Positions 54,746 through 64,000 of a stretch of DNA of 64,000 nt are shown one piece after another. The stretch is from Tenacibaculum finnmarkense (lineage in GTDB: Bacteria > Bacteroidota > Bacteroidia > Flavobacteriales > Flavobacteriaceae). A program made the translations under genes and the position numbers. Position 1 is the stretch's first letter. Every line of letters starts with the position of its first letter. The stretch covers positions 62,001 through 126,000 of the forward strand of contig NZ_OENA01000038.1 of the NCBI RefSeq assembly GCF_900239185.1, given 5' to 3'. The notes under the pieces were generated by a model that searched no databases, was not told the DNA's origin, and saw nothing but the letters and a program-made list of their open reading frames with translations.

Positions 54746-54790
54746 AGTATATTATAGGGAAAATCACCCGTATTTTTTCTATAATATACT
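54746..54790 (+). terminator. Stem-loop between nrdB and nrdA
   Basis: AGTATATTATAG (54746-54757) and CTATAATATACT (54779-54790) form a 12-bp stem with a 21-nt loop, followed by GTTTTT. It could reduce read-through from nrdB into nrdA. Confidence 0.45.
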
Positions 54791-54898
54791 GTTTTTAAAA
54801 CAAAAAAATTACTTTAAAACAGATAGCTTTAAAAATAATCTTACTAATAGTGAGGTTTTTTAGTGATGCTGTTTATCAAAATAAAACCAATAATATAT

Positions 54899-57301
54899 AT
54901 GTATGTATTAAAGAGAGACGGACGGAAAGAACCTGTGATGTTCGATAAAATTACCGAAAGGGTTCGAAGAGAGTGTTATGGGTTAAATGAAATTGTAGAT
55001 CCTGTAAAAGTAGCAATGCGTGTAATTGAAGGATTATATGATGGCGTATCTTCTTCAGAATTAGATAATTTAGCAGCAGAAACAGCCGCAACAATGACTA
55101 CGGCTCATCCTGATTACACAAAATTAGCAGCAAGAATTGCCGTATCAAATTTACATAAAAGTACCAAAAAATCGTTCTCTGAAACGATGACGGATTTATA
55201 TAAATATGTAAATCCTCGTACCGATAAAAAAGCACCTTTATTAGCGGATGATGTATATGATATCATCCAAAAAAATGCTGATAAATTAGACTCTACCATT
55301 ATTTATAGTCGTGATTTTAATTATGATTACTTTGGTTTTAAAACCTTAGAACGTTCTTATTTATTAAAATTAAATGGAATGATTGCTGAGCGTCCACAAC
55401 ACATGTTAATGCGTGTTTCTATTGGTATTCATAAAGATGATATCGAAGAAGCAATTGCAACCTATGAGTTAATGAGTAAAAAATATTTTACCCATGCAAC
55501 GCCTACATTATTTAATGCAGGAACGCCAAAACCACAAATGTCTTCTTGTTTTTTATTACAAATGCAAGATGATAGTATCGAAGGAATTTACGATACTTTA
55601 AAGCAAACTGCAAAAATTTCGCAATCGGCAGGAGGTATCGGATTATCGTTACATAATATCCGTGCTACAGGAAGTTATATTGCTGGAACTAACGGAACAT
55701 CGAACGGTATTGTACCGATGTTAAAAGTGTTTAACGACACGGCACGTTATGTAGATCAAGGAGGAGGAAAACGTAAAGGTTCTTTCGCTATGTATTTAGA
55801 GCCTTGGCATGCTGATATTTTTGATTTTTTAGATCTAAAGAAAAATCATGGTAAAGAAGAAATGAGAGCACGTGATTTATTTTACGCTATGTGGATTTCT
55901 GATTTATTTATGCAACGTGTACAGCAAGATGCTGATTGGACATTAATGTGTCCGCAAGAATGCCCAAATTTATTTGACACTTATGGTGATGAATTTGAGC
56001 GTTTATATACAGGTTATGAAGCTGCCGGGAAAGGTAGAAAAACCATAAAAGCACGTGAATTATGGGAGAAAATCTTAGAATCACAAATTGAAACAGGTAC
56101 ACCGTACATGTTATACAAAGATGCTGCAAACCGTAAATCGAATCAAAAGAATTTAGGAACAATTCGTTCTTCAAACTTATGTACCGAAATTATGGAATAT
56201 ACTGCCCAAGATGAGGTAGCAGTATGTAATTTAGCATCTATAGCAATACCAATGTTTGTTGTTGAAGATAAAAACGGAAAGAAGTTTTTTGATCATGACG
56301 AATTATATAAAGTAACTAAAAAAGTAATTAGAAACTTAGATACGGTTATTGACAGAAATTATTATCCTGTTGTAGAGGCTAAAAATTCGAACGAGCGTCA
56401 TCGCCCAGTTGGTTTAGGAATTCAAGGACTTGCGGATGCTTTTATCATGTTACGCATGCCTTTTACTTCGGATGAAGCTAAAAAGTTAAATAAAGAAATC
56501 TTTGAAACTTTGTATTTTGCAGCTGTAACTTCATCAATGGAAATTGCAAAAGCTAAAGAGCCATATTCTACTTTTAAAGGTTCGCCGATGTCAAAAGGAG
56601 AATTTCAACAAGATATGTGGGGTACAACAGAAGCTGATTTAAGCGGTCGTTGGGATTGGGAAAATTTACGTAAAGAAGTTGTAGAACACGGTGTTCGTAA
56701 CTCTTTATTAGTAGCGCCAATGCCAACTGCATCTACTTCTCAAATTTTAGGAAATAACGAAGCTTTTGAACCATATACGTCTAATATCTATACGCGTAGA
56801 GTATTATCTGGTGAATTTATTGTTGTTAACAAACATTTATTAGAAGACTTAGTAGCGCTTAATTTATGGGATAATTCAATGAAGGAAGATATTATGCGTG
56901 CAAACGGATCTATCCAACATATTGCGACTATTCCACAAGATTTAAAAGATTTATATCGAACGGTTTGGGAAATGAGTATGAAAGATATTATTGATATGGC
57001 TCGTGATAGAGGCTATTTTATCGATCAATCTCAATCGTTAAATTTATTTATGAAAGATCCTGATTATGCAAAATTAACTTCGATGCATTTTTATGCTCAC
57101 AAAGTTGGTTTAAAAACAGGAATGTACTATTTACGTACTAAATCGGCAGTAAATGCCAAGCAGTTTACGTTAAATATTGAAAAGAAAGTAGACGTTGTTG
57201 AAGAAGAAGACAAGCCAATGAGTGCTGAAGAATATAAAGCAATGATAGACGCTTCTAAAAATGGAGCTCCTGATGATGATTGCTTAATGTGTGGTTCTTA
57301 A
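54899..57301 (+). CDS. nrdA: Ribonucleoside-diphosphate reductase alpha subunit
   Basis: 800 residues from ATG 54899 ([13 protein letters not shown]). An ATG 12 codons earlier gives a weak hydrophobic extension and is unlikely. The ATP-cone domain (residues 1-90) suggests allosteric control by ATP/dATP. Catalytic barrel motifs include [11 protein letters not shown], with an active-site Cys, and [29 protein letters not shown] is also typical. The C-terminus ends DDDCLMCGS, a CxxC pair that passes electrons from thioredoxin. The gene is followed by a strong terminator at 57335. Confidence 0.95.
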   Translation: MYVLKRDGRKEPVMFDKITERVRRECYGLNEIVDPVKVAMRVIEGLYDGVSSSELDNLAAETAATMTTAHPDYTKLAARIAVSNLHKSTKKSFSETMTDLYKYVNPRTDKKAPLLADDVYDIIQKNADKLDSTIIYSRDFNYDYFGFKTLERSYLLKLNGMIAERPQHMLMRVSIGIHKDDIEEAIATYELMSKKYFTHATPTLFNAGTPKPQMSSCFLLQMQDDSIEGIYDTLKQTAKISQSAGGIGLSLHNIRATGSYIAGTNGTSNGIVPMLKVFNDTARYVDQGGGKRKGSFAMYLEPWHADIFDFLDLKKNHGKEEMRARDLFYAMWISDLFMQRVQQDADWTLMCPQECPNLFDTYGDEFERLYTGYEAAGKGRKTIKARELWEKILESQIETGTPYMLYKDAANRKSNQKNLGTIRSSNLCTEIMEYTAQDEVAVCNLASIAIPMFVVEDKNGKKFFDHDELYKVTKKVIRNLDTVIDRNYYPVVEAKNSNERHRPVGLGIQGLADAFIMLRMPFTSDEAKKLNKEIFETLYFAAVTSSMEIAKAKEPYSTFKGSPMSKGEFQQDMWGTTEADLSGRWDWENLRKEVVEHGVRNSLLVAPMPTASTSQILGNNEAFEPYTSNIYTRRVLSGEFIVVNKHLLEDLVALNLWDNSMKEDIMRANGSIQHIATIPQDLKDLYRTVWEMSMKDIIDMARDRGYFIDQSQSLNLFMKDPDYAKLTSMHFYAHKVGLKTGMYYLRTKSAVNAKQFTLNIEKKVDVVEEEDKPMSAEEYKAMIDASKNGAPDDDCLMCGS

Positions 57302-57334
57302 AATTAAGAGAAATTATAAAATTAAAAGGATATT

Positions 57335-57360
57335 AAAGAGAAGTCGAAAGGCTTCTCTTT
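57335..57360 (+). terminator. Terminator after nrdA with a GAAA tetraloop
   Basis: AAAGAGAAG (57335-57343) pairs with CTTCTCTTT (57352-57360); TC and GG close a GAAA tetraloop. Confidence 0.8.
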
Positions 57361-57474
57361 TAAAGAAGTAGTAAACAATATTATTTTATGTAGTACAAAA
57401 AGGTTAGAGCCTTTAGACCTTTAAATTAAAGGAGGCATTAACTTTATACCTTTTAAAATGGGTAAAAATAAAAA

Positions 57475-57502
57475 AAACACTTCCCAGTGGTGGGTAGTGT
57501 TT
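57475..57502. terminator. Stem-loop downstream of nrdA
   Basis: AAACACTTCCCA pairs with TGGGTAGTGTTT (one T-T mismatch) around GTGG. There is no strong T-tract. Confidence 0.4.
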
Positions 57503-57631
57503 AAGAATGAGATAAAACTTATTGTTAAAACAATAATAAGTTTTATTAGGTTATATTATTTCTAGTTTAATGGATATAACTCAACTCTAACCAAAGAGGT
57601 TAGTTTCAAATTGTATAACTTTTTAATCAAG

Positions 57632-57661
57632 AAAAGTCTGTTGTTCGAGCAACAGGCTTTT
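57632..57661. terminator. Orphan bidirectional terminator-like hairpin
   Basis: AAAAGTCTGTTG pairs with CAACAGGCTTTTT around a TTCGAG loop, with T-runs on both strands. No coding gene ends here. Confidence 0.6.
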
Positions 57662-57723
57662 TGCATTTATAAAGTTACTGCAAAATTAATACTTATTTTT
57701 AATATAATAAATATAAAAACCAT

Positions 57724-57757
57724 AAAAAAAGAGAAGTCGAAAGGCATCTCCTTTTTT
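57724..57757 (+). terminator. Degenerate second copy of the nrdA-type terminator
   Basis: GAGAAGTCGAAAGGC is shared with the hairpin at 57335. The right arm is GGCATCTCC, giving two mismatches, followed by TTTTTT. Confidence 0.45.
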
Positions 57758-57946
57758 GTCAATAAAGGTGAAAATAGTCGTAAAAAAGCAATTATTTAGT
57801 TGTTTTTTAGTTGGTTTTTTGATATGAAAATAGCTTTTAAGAGTTGTTTTAATAGTGTTTTGATGCGGTTTTTTTTAATTTAAAATAGAAAGTTTAAAAC
57901 GTTATTTAAACTAATTCTAAATGTTAAATAAAAGAATTCGTAAAGC

Positions 57947-57977
57947 TTGTAAAAGATGCTAATACCCCTTAAATTTG
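57947..57977 (+). promoter_or_regulatory. Promoter of sdhCAB
   Basis: TTG (57947-57949), a 20-nt spacer and TAAATTTG (57970-57977) form an exact Bacteroidota -33/-7 pair, 32 nt before sdhC. Confidence 0.6.
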
Positions 57978-58009
57978 TTAGAATATTATTTAAATAAACA
58001 AACAAAATA

Positions 58010-58672
58010 ATGGGATTATTAAAATCTTCTATTGGAAGAAAATTTGCCATGGCACTTTCGGCTTTCTTCTTGATGTTCTTCTTGTTACAACACTTTGTAA
58101 TAAACATCACCTCAATTTTTCCTGACCAAGGAGCAACTTTTAACATGTTATCTCATTTTATGGGAACCAACCCGTTAATTCAGTATGTAATGCAGCCGGT
58201 CTTAATTTTTGGTGTTGTTTTTCATTTTGTAATGGGTTTCGTCTTAGAATTAAAAAACAACAGTGCAACTAAAGTAAGTTATGCCAAAGATAACGGAGCA
58301 GCAAATTCTACTTGGATGAGTAGAAACATGATTTGGTCTGGAGCGGCAATTTTAGCATTCGTAGTATTACACTTTATTGATTTTTGGTTTCCAGAAATTA
58401 ATCATAAGTATATTGCTATGTTGCCAGAAGACCCAACTCGTTATTTCCACGAATTGCAAGAAAAATTTGTAAACCCACTTAGAGTTGGTGCTTACGTAAT
58501 TGCTTTTGTATTTTTAGCATTACACTTATTACACGGATTTTCTTCAGCATTCCAATCGGTTGGAGCAAATAACAAATACACTAAAGGATTGAAAACATTT
58601 TGTAAAGTGTATGCAATTGGTATTCCTGTTGGATTTATCATCGTTGCTTTATTTCATCACTTCAATCATTAA
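58010..58672 (+). CDS. sdhC: Succinate dehydrogenase cytochrome b subunit
   Basis: 220 residues with five hydrophobic segments (about 12-38, 57-80, 102-125, 158-182, 195-218). This single subunit anchors the complex and probably carries two hemes: His in LQHFVI, VFHFVMG, VLHFIDF and ALHLLHG are candidate axial ligands. No sdhD is present, as in the type B (menaquinone-linked) complexes. It is first of the sdhCAB operon, 12 nt before sdhA. Confidence 0.93.
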   Translation: MGLLKSSIGRKFAMALSAFFLMFFLLQHFVINITSIFPDQGATFNMLSHFMGTNPLIQYVMQPVLIFGVVFHFVMGFVLELKNNSATKVSYAKDNGAANSTWMSRNMIWSGAAILAFVVLHFIDFWFPEINHKYIAMLPEDPTRYFHELQEKFVNPLRVGAYVIAFVFLALHLLHGFSSAFQSVGANNKYTKGLKTFCKVYAIGIPVGFIIVALFHHFNH

Positions 58673-58684
58673 TACGAAACTAGT

Positions 58685-60697
58685 ATGGCTTTAGATTCAA
58701 AAACTCCAAAGGGTCCAATTAAAGATAAATGGACAGATTATAAAAATAAGATTGATTTAGTAAACCCTGCAAACAAACGTAATATTGATGTTATTGTTGT
58801 TGGTACAGGATTAGCTGGTGGATCTGCTGCTGCAACCTTAGCCGAATTAGGCTATAATGTAAAAGCATTTGCTTATCAAGATTCTCCACGTAGAGCGCAT
58901 TCAATTGCAGCACAAGGAGGAATTAATGCAGCAAAAAATTATCAAGGTGATGGTGATTCTTTTTACCGATTATTTTACGATACCGTAAAAGGTGGAGATT
59001 ACCGTTCACGTGAAGCAAACGTATATCGTTTGGCAGAAGTTTCTGCAAATATTATTGACCAGTGTGTGGCACAAGGAGTTCCTTTTGCACGTGATTATGG
59101 TGGTTTGTTAGACAACCGTTCATTTGGTGGAGTTTTAGTTTCTAGAACTTTTTACGCTAAAGGACAAACAGGACAGCAATTATTATTAGGAGCATATTCG
59201 GCTATGAACCGTCAAATTGCTCGTGGTAAGATTGAAATGTTCAATCGTCATGAAATGTTAGACGTTGTTAAAGTTGATGGAAAAGCCCGTGGAATTATTG
59301 CCCGTGATTTAATTACAGGTAAAATTGAACGTCATTCAGCACACGCCGTAGTTGTTGCTACAGGAGGTTACGGAAATGTATATTTCTTATCAACAAATGC
59401 GATGGGTTCTAATGCTACTGCAGCTTGGAAAATCCATAAAAAAGGAGCATTTTTTGCAAATCCTTGTTATACACAAATTCACCCTACTTGTATTCCTCGT
59501 TCAGGTGATTATCAATCGAAATTAACGTTGATGTCAGAATCATTACGTAATGACGGTCGTATTTGGGTTCCTAAAAACATGGAAGATGTAATGGCAATTA
59601 GAGAAGGTCGTAAAAAACCAACTCAATTATCAGAAGAAGAAAGAGATTATTATTTAGAAAGAAGATACCCTGCCTTTGGTAACTTAGTACCTCGTGATGT
59701 TGCTTCAAGAGCAGCAAAAGAACGTTGTGATGCTGGTTACGGAGTAAATGCAACTGGTGAAGCAGTGTATTTAGATTTTAAATCGGCAATTGCTCGTTAC
59801 GGAAAAGAACAAGCAAAATTACAGCATGTAACAAATCCTTCAGAAGCAAAAATATACGAATTAGGAAAAGCTATCATAGAAGCAAAGTATGGTAACTTAT
59901 TCCAAATGTATGAGAAAATTGTTGATGAAAACCCGTACGAAACACCAATGATGATTTATCCTGCAACACACTATACAATGGGTGGTGTTTGGGTTGATTA
60001 TAACTTAATGACAACTGTTGATGGGCTGTACTGTATTGGAGAAGCAAATTTCTCTGACCATGGTGCAAACCGTTTAGGAGCTTCTGCATTAATGCAAGGT
60101 TTAGCCGATGGTTATTTCGTATTACCGTATACTATTGGAGATTATTTATCGAAAGATATTCGTACAGGAAAAATTTCAACAGAAACACCAGAATTTGTAG
60201 CTGCTGAAAAAGAAGTTACCGAGCGTGTAAACTTTTTTATCAACAATAAAGGAACACATTCTGTAGATTATTACCACAAGAAGTTAGGAAAAATAATGTG
60301 GGAAAAATGTGGAATGGCTCGTAATGAAAAAGATTTAAAATCAGCAATGGTTGAAATTAAAGCATTGCGTGAAGATTTCTGGAAAAACGTAACAGTTCCT
60401 GGTGATGCAAACGAAATGAATCCTGAATTAGAGAAAGCTGGTCGTGTGGCTGATTTCCTTGAATTAGGAGAATTATTCGCCAAAGATGCTTTAGATAGAA
60501 AAGAATCATGTGGTGGTCACTTTAGAGAAGAATCTGCAGAAATTGATGGTCCTCAAAAAGGAGAAGCAAAACGTAATGATAAAGATTACGCTTATGTTGC
60601 TGCTTGGGAATACAAAGGAGAACCTTCTGCTGCAGTTTTACACAAAGAAGAATTAGAGTTTAACGATATTGAATTAAAACAACGTTCATACAAATAA
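58685..60697 (+). CDS. sdhA: Succinate dehydrogenase flavoprotein subunit
   Basis: 670 residues. It oxidises succinate to fumarate in the TCA cycle. The FAD motif [17 protein letters not shown] is at about 40-56. The covalent FAD-binding histidine lies in [15 protein letters not shown]. Substrate-binding and catalytic regions include [12 protein letters not shown] and [17 protein letters not shown]. It is longer than E. coli SdhA, as is usual for this phylum. It lies between sdhC and sdhB (12-nt and 9-nt gaps). Confidence 0.96.
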   Translation: MALDSKTPKGPIKDKWTDYKNKIDLVNPANKRNIDVIVVGTGLAGGSAAATLAELGYNVKAFAYQDSPRRAHSIAAQGGINAAKNYQGDGDSFYRLFYDTVKGGDYRSREANVYRLAEVSANIIDQCVAQGVPFARDYGGLLDNRSFGGVLVSRTFYAKGQTGQQLLLGAYSAMNRQIARGKIEMFNRHEMLDVVKVDGKARGIIARDLITGKIERHSAHAVVVATGGYGNVYFLSTNAMGSNATAAWKIHKKGAFFANPCYTQIHPTCIPRSGDYQSKLTLMSESLRNDGRIWVPKNMEDVMAIREGRKKPTQLSEEERDYYLERRYPAFGNLVPRDVASRAAKERCDAGYGVNATGEAVYLDFKSAIARYGKEQAKLQHVTNPSEAKIYELGKAIIEAKYGNLFQMYEKIVDENPYETPMMIYPATHYTMGGVWVDYNLMTTVDGLYCIGEANFSDHGANRLGASALMQGLADGYFVLPYTIGDYLSKDIRTGKISTETPEFVAAEKEVTERVNFFINNKGTHSVDYYHKKLGKIMWEKCGMARNEKDLKSAMVEIKALREDFWKNVTVPGDANEMNPELEKAGRVADFLELGELFAKDALDRKESCGGHFREESAEIDGPQKGEAKRNDKDYAYVAAWEYKGEPSAAVLHKEELEFNDIELKQRSYK

Positions 60698-60706
60698 GAA
60701 GATATT

Positions 60707-61453
60707 ATGAATTTAACACTTAAAGTTTGGCGTCAAAAAAACGCAAGTGATAAGGGAAAGATGGTCGATTACCAAGTAACCGAGATTTCTGAGCATATGT
60801 CTTTCTTAGAAATGATGGACGTACTTAACGAACAAATAATCAATAAAGGTGATGAGCCTATTGCATTTGACCATGATTGTCGTGAAGGAATTTGCGGTAT
60901 GTGTTCTATGTATATTAACGGTGAAGCTCATGGTCCTGACAGAGGAGTAACGACTTGTCAGTTACACATGCGTATGTTTAAAGATGGCGATACTATTACA
61001 ATCGAGCCATTTAGAGCAGCGGCTTTTCCTGTAATTAAAGATTTAGTCGTTGATAGAATGGCTTTTGAGCGTATTCAACAAGCAGGTGGATATATTTCTG
61101 TAAATACTTCAGGAAATACCCAAGATGCGAATTCAATTCCTATTCCTAAAAAAGATGCTGATGACGCAATGGATGCAGCAACTTGTATTGGATGTGGTGC
61201 TTGTGTTGCAACTTGTAAAAATTCATCGGCAATGTTATTTGTTGGGGCTAAAGTAAGTCAATTTGCTTTATTACCACAAGGGCAGGTTGAAGCTACTGAT
61301 CGTGTATTAAACATGGTAGCTCAAATGGATGCGGAAGGTTTTGGAAACTGTACAAATACTGGTGCTTGTGAGGTGGAATGTCCTAAAGGGATTTCATTAG
61401 AAAACATCGCACGTATGAATACCGAATTTATGAAAGCAAGTTTAAAAGGATAG
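60707..61453 (+). CDS. sdhB: Succinate dehydrogenase iron-sulfur subunit
   Basis: 248 residues. The [2Fe-2S] centre is bound by [15 protein letters not shown] (about 59-72) with a later Cys in TTCQLH. The [4Fe-4S] and third-cluster ligands are in [13 protein letters not shown] and in CEVECPKGI, with NCTNTGAC between. It transfers electrons from FAD to the heme subunit. Last gene of sdhCAB, followed by a strong terminator. Confidence 0.96.
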   Translation: MNLTLKVWRQKNASDKGKMVDYQVTEISEHMSFLEMMDVLNEQIINKGDEPIAFDHDCREGICGMCSMYINGEAHGPDRGVTTCQLHMRMFKDGDTITIEPFRAAAFPVIKDLVVDRMAFERIQQAGGYISVNTSGNTQDANSIPIPKKDADDAMDAATCIGCGACVATCKNSSAMLFVGAKVSQFALLPQGQVEATDRVLNMVAQMDAEGFGNCTNTGACEVECPKGISLENIARMNTEFMKASLKG

Positions 61454-61474
61454 ATTCTTTTTAGATATAGATTG

Positions 61475-61505
61475 AAAATCCCGAGTTTATACTCGGGATT
61501 TTTTT
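61475..61505 (+). terminator. Terminator after sdhCAB
   Basis: AAAATCCCGAGT pairs with ACTCGGGATTTT around a TTAT loop and is followed by a T-run. Confidence 0.9.
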
Positions 61506-61550
61506 GTTTAATTTTACCAATAATTTACGAACGAATTTATCTAAACAATT

Positions 61551-62525
61551 ATGAAAACATCACATTTTTTAAGCATCGCTATTTTAGTGGTTGCGGTTAC
61601 TTCTTGTAAATCAGAAATAGAAGAAAATACGCCAACAGTTCCTGTTGTAGTAACAACACCTCCAACAATTCCAACTACAGAAATTCCTACATACGGGTTT
61701 ACATCCGAAGTAATTTTAAATGATATTAAGGTTTTATCTTCGGATGATTTTGAAGGTAGAAAAACAGGAACTCTAGGGGCTACAAAAGCTAAAAATTACA
61801 TAAAAGAACGTTTTAAAAGTTTAAATGTAACCCCGCTTACTGAAAATTTTGAACAAGCTTTTTCTTTTACTAACGGAACAAAAACCTATAAAGGAATTAA
61901 TGTTTTAGGGCTTATTAAAGGAACAGCAAACACCGATAAATACATCGTTTTGTCGGGGCATTACGATCATTTAGGTGTTATTAACGGTAAAATATTTAAT
62001 GGTGCTGATGACAACGCTTCAGGGGTTGCAGCATTACTAGGATTTGCAGAATATTTCAAAAAAAATCCACCGAAACACAACGTTATACTAGCTGCTTTTG
62101 ATGGTGAAGAACTTGGCTTAAAAGGGGCATATCATTATGTAAAAAACCCTGTAATTTCTTTAGATAAAATAGTATTGAACTTAAATTTCGATATGATTTC
62201 GAGAAGTGACACTAAAGAATTATATGCTGTAGGAACACGTTATACTCCTGTGTTAAAACAAACAATAACATCATTAAATAAAGTTGGAGAAGTTGAATTA
62301 CTTATAGGGCATGAAGGTTTAGATAGCTTAGAAAATTGGACAAATTCAAGCGATCACGCAGCATTTTATAAAAAGGAAATTCCGTTTATATATTTTGGAG
62401 TTCCTGACCATAAAGATTATCATAAAGCTACAGATACTTATGATAAAATAAATCAACAATTTACTTTAGAGGCTATTCAAACAGTCATCAGTGTTTTTGC
62501 AAAATTAGATGCTAAAGAATTGTAA
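61551..62525 (+). CDS. M28-family zinc peptidase, lipoprotein
   Basis: 324 residues. The lipobox VVAVTSC predicts lipidation at Cys19. A Thr/Pro linker (about 27-48) precedes the catalytic domain. Zinc ligands appear as SGHYDHLG, NGADDNASGVAAL, AAFDGEELGLKG and FDMISR, with the last His in SSDHAAFY. This is an aminopeptidase-type M28 enzyme acting outside the cytoplasm. Monocistronic, between two terminators. Confidence 0.92.
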   Translation: MKTSHFLSIAILVVAVTSCKSEIEENTPTVPVVVTTPPTIPTTEIPTYGFTSEVILNDIKVLSSDDFEGRKTGTLGATKAKNYIKERFKSLNVTPLTENFEQAFSFTNGTKTYKGINVLGLIKGTANTDKYIVLSGHYDHLGVINGKIFNGADDNASGVAALLGFAEYFKKNPPKHNVILAAFDGEELGLKGAYHYVKNPVISLDKIVLNLNFDMISRSDTKELYAVGTRYTPVLKQTITSLNKVGEVELLIGHEGLDSLENWTNSSDHAAFYKKEIPFIYFGVPDHKDYHKATDTYDKINQQFTLEAIQTVISVFAKLDAKEL

Positions 62526-62556
62526 AATAATTTCTAAATAGCTTTATTTTTAAGCT

Positions 62557-62597
62557 AAAAAAAAGCCTATTGATTTTAAATCAATAGGCTTTTTTAA
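62557..62597. terminator. Bidirectional terminator between the peptidase and endonuclease genes
   Basis: AAAAAAGCCTATTGATTT and its complement in AAATCAATAGGCTTTTTT form a long stem with A/T runs on both sides. Confidence 0.85.
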
Positions 62598-62610
62598 AAT
62601 TTTCAGATAC

Positions 62611-63978
62611 TTACTTCCAAGTATTGCTAGCACTAGCTCCACCCCAAGTTAGGGTAACTAAATATGGGTTGTCAATAAAAGGATTTCTATTTCCTTGTAC
62701 TTTTGCAATAGTGTTATTTCGTTGTTTTTCGAAATCAGAAACAGGATCTTCTTTGTTCCATTTTAAGAATAATTCTTTCGAACCAACTTTATCAAAAGTT
62801 TCGCCATATCTAGCGTTTAGGTAAAAAACCATTCTGGCAACATCTCCTTTCCACTGATCACCAGGATACCAAGCATTATTATCTTTCTTAGCAACACCAC
62901 TTCCGTCAATAAATGGAAGGTTTGATCTTCTAGTGTTTACTTTATCATCACACGATCTTAAATGGTGTAAATCGGTTCTTGATATCGCATGATTTGCAGA
63001 AGCAAGTTTTGATTGTGGATATATATGCTCTGTATTGTAGGTTTGTGTTTGATGAGCATTAGAACCAGAAGTATATTCTCTTCTGTCTCTACTTTCACCA
63101 GTGTACATTAATACTACATTGGCTGTGTTGTTTAAATCTTCATCCGCATTGTATAAATATTTATGTCTGTCGGTATATTTTAAGATGTTTGAATGCGATC
63201 TTTTTAATAAATCTTTCAGCGCTTCATAATTACTTTGCGTATCGTTTACAAAAGAAACACCGCTATAATAAGCTGCTAATTCCGCAGGAATATTAAAAGC
63301 AATTGCCTTTATAACATGTACCGTAATTGTTGCGGTAGCACACGAATTTGTAGGGTCGTTATCACAAATAGTGTAGGTAAAGGTATCTTTCCCTAAAAAG
63401 TCAGCTAAAGGAGTATAGCTAATTGTTCCATCGGCATTTAAAACGACTGTTGCATTTGAAGCCTCTGTATTTATTGATTCAATTTTAGCACCATCAATTA
63501 GCACATCGTTATCAAGGTAACTACTAATTATAAGCGCTGAATTAATTCCTGTATTATAAATATCATCGACAGCCTGGGGAGTTCCTTTGTCAGAAACGCT
63601 AATGCTTACAGTTGCTGTTTCACAAATATCAGGGGTATCTTTGCTACAAATTGTGTAGGTAAAAGTATCTGTTCCTGAAAAGTTTTTAGCAGGAGTATAG
63701 GTGTAAAGTTCACGTTCTCTTTCTATGCTTCCGTTGTTTGTTGTTTTTGCATCAAAAGTAACAGTAATACTACCTCTAGATGAATATTCATCATTCGATA
63801 AAAAACTTGGTAATTCAATAACGGTGTTTTCAATAGCTTTAAAAGCATCGTCTTTTGCTACTATTTTATCCGCCTGAACAGGTATTGGTTCTGGTTTTAT
63901 AATATCTTCTGTGTTTCCGCCACAGTTTATAAGAAATAAGGTTGCAAACCCTAATAATAATACTCTTTTCATCATCAT
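62611..63978 (-). CDS. Secreted endonuclease I with two Ig-like repeats, lipoprotein
   Basis: 455 residues. The lipoprotein signal ends LFLINC (Cys19 or so). Two tandem Ig-like (Big_9-type) repeats follow, at about 38-130 and 131-225; each starts with a DDAFK/DDIYN segment and contains FSGTDTFTYTIC or FLGKDTFTYTIC. The C-terminal ~220 residues are an endonuclease I (NucM/EndA) domain: NTEHIYPQS with the metal-binding His/Glu, then DLHHLRSCDD and NTRRSNLPF. It probably degrades extracellular DNA at the cell surface. The first of three ATG codons is used here; MKR at 63972 is equally likely. The gene is complete, starting 22 nt from the window end. Confidence 0.9.
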   Translation of the reverse strand: MMMKRVLLLGFATLFLINCGGNTEDIIKPEPIPVQADKIVAKDDAFKAIENTVIELPSFLSNDEYSSRGSITVTFDAKTTNNGSIERERELYTYTPAKNFSGTDTFTYTICSKDTPDICETATVSISVSDKGTPQAVDDIYNTGINSALIISSYLDNDVLIDGAKIESINTEASNATVVLNADGTISYTPLADFLGKDTFTYTICDNDPTNSCATATITVHVIKAIAFNIPAELAAYYSGVSFVNDTQSNYEALKDLLKRSHSNILKYTDRHKYLYNADEDLNNTANVVLMYTGESRDRREYTSGSNAHQTQTYNTEHIYPQSKLASANHAISRTDLHHLRSCDDKVNTRRSNLPFIDGSGVAKKDNNAWYPGDQWKGDVARMVFYLNARYGETFDKVGSKELFLKWNKEDPVSDFEKQRNNTIAKVQGNRNPFIDNPYLVTLTWGGASASNTWK

Positions 63979-64000
63979 GTTAATCGTTGTTAATAATTGT

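Larger units (their letters stand above)
57302..58009. other. 0.7-kb gene-free region with several stem-loops between nrdA and sdhC
   Basis: No convincing gene. Stem-loops occur at 57335-57360, 57475-57502, 57632-57661 and 57724-57757. The third is a strong terminator that ends no known gene, so an unannotated non-coding transcript between about 57361 and 57661 is possible. The sdhC promoter is at 57947-57977. Confidence 0.5.

Noticed and set aside
57550..57619. tRNA-like sequence: acceptor-like GTTATAT/GTATAAC and a D-arm-like AGTTTAATGGATATAACT
   Set aside because: Seven bases separate the acceptor-like and D-like stems where two are expected, the anticodon stem does not pair properly and there is no normal T-arm. 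It is not a functional tRNA.
57611..57799. 62-codon open frame on the plus strand
   Set aside because: It crosses two terminator-like hairpins and encodes Ile/Lys-rich low-complexity sequence typical of AT-rich noncoding DNA.

Overview
The window looks like a chromosomal segment of a marine member of the Flavobacteriaceae (Bacteroidota), possibly close to Tenacibaculum or Polaribacter. The genus is a guess from memory of gene content; the family is better supported. Evidence: very low GC, promoters of the Bacteroidota type (TAnnTTTG at -7), no obvious Shine-Dalgarno sites, a three-gene SdhCAB complex with one cytochrome b subunit, and many lipoproteins with Bacteroidota-style signals. I see no rRNA, convincing tRNA, CRISPR array, prophage or insertion sequence.

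Layout. 1-3087 is most of mfd (runs off the left edge). 3184-7915 is a tight, extremely AT-rich four-gene minus-strand operon: an MBL-fold hydrolase, a trypsin-like protease, a small winged-helix-like middle component and an SMC/Rad50-like ABC ATPase. It sits between mfd and sbcCD and is the strongest candidate for an under-described anti-phage system: the effector pair recalls AVAST type I, while the ATPase plus middle component recalls ABC three-component (ABC-3C) systems. 8088-12966 is sbcC and sbcD. 13322-25830 holds a TerB protein, a small outer-membrane barrel, gltX, a DUF4175 protein, ybeY, mnmG, a methyltransferase, DoxX, an SPFH protein with YbjQ, tatA and a DUF2807 protein. 25919-28135 is rnr.

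28136-29155 is a 1-kb gene-free, AT-rich stretch between divergent genes with a cluster of DnaA-box-like 9-mers. I propose it as a candidate replication origin. To its right lie rpiB, a GNAT protein, an amino-sugar kinase, a pseudouridine synthase, an aldose epimerase, recA, dut, gpsA, an ACT-like protein, an MFS exporter, glpD, a LuxE-like enzyme, a three-gene Roadblock-like cluster and an ALDH7-type aldehyde dehydrogenase. 43989-53448 is mixed: an HhH membrane protein, a cyclase-family hydrolase, two lipoproteins, an FAD oxidoreductase with a GreA-like protein, DUF2071, an orphan ABC ATPase, prolyl oligopeptidase and thioredoxin. 53752-61453 carries nrdB-nrdA and sdhCAB, separated by a 0.7-kb stretch full of stem-loops. 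The end has a secreted M28 peptidase and a secreted endonuclease I with two Ig-like repeats.

A structured repeat of about 85 bp occurs four times in intergenic gaps (33845, 39404, 46345, 50611). A TTTTGTTTAA inverted repeat precedes both the ACT-like gene and the aldehyde dehydrogenase. Genome maintenance (mfd, sbcCD, recA, dut, nrdAB, rnr) is well represented, and several genes meet at shared bidirectional terminators.
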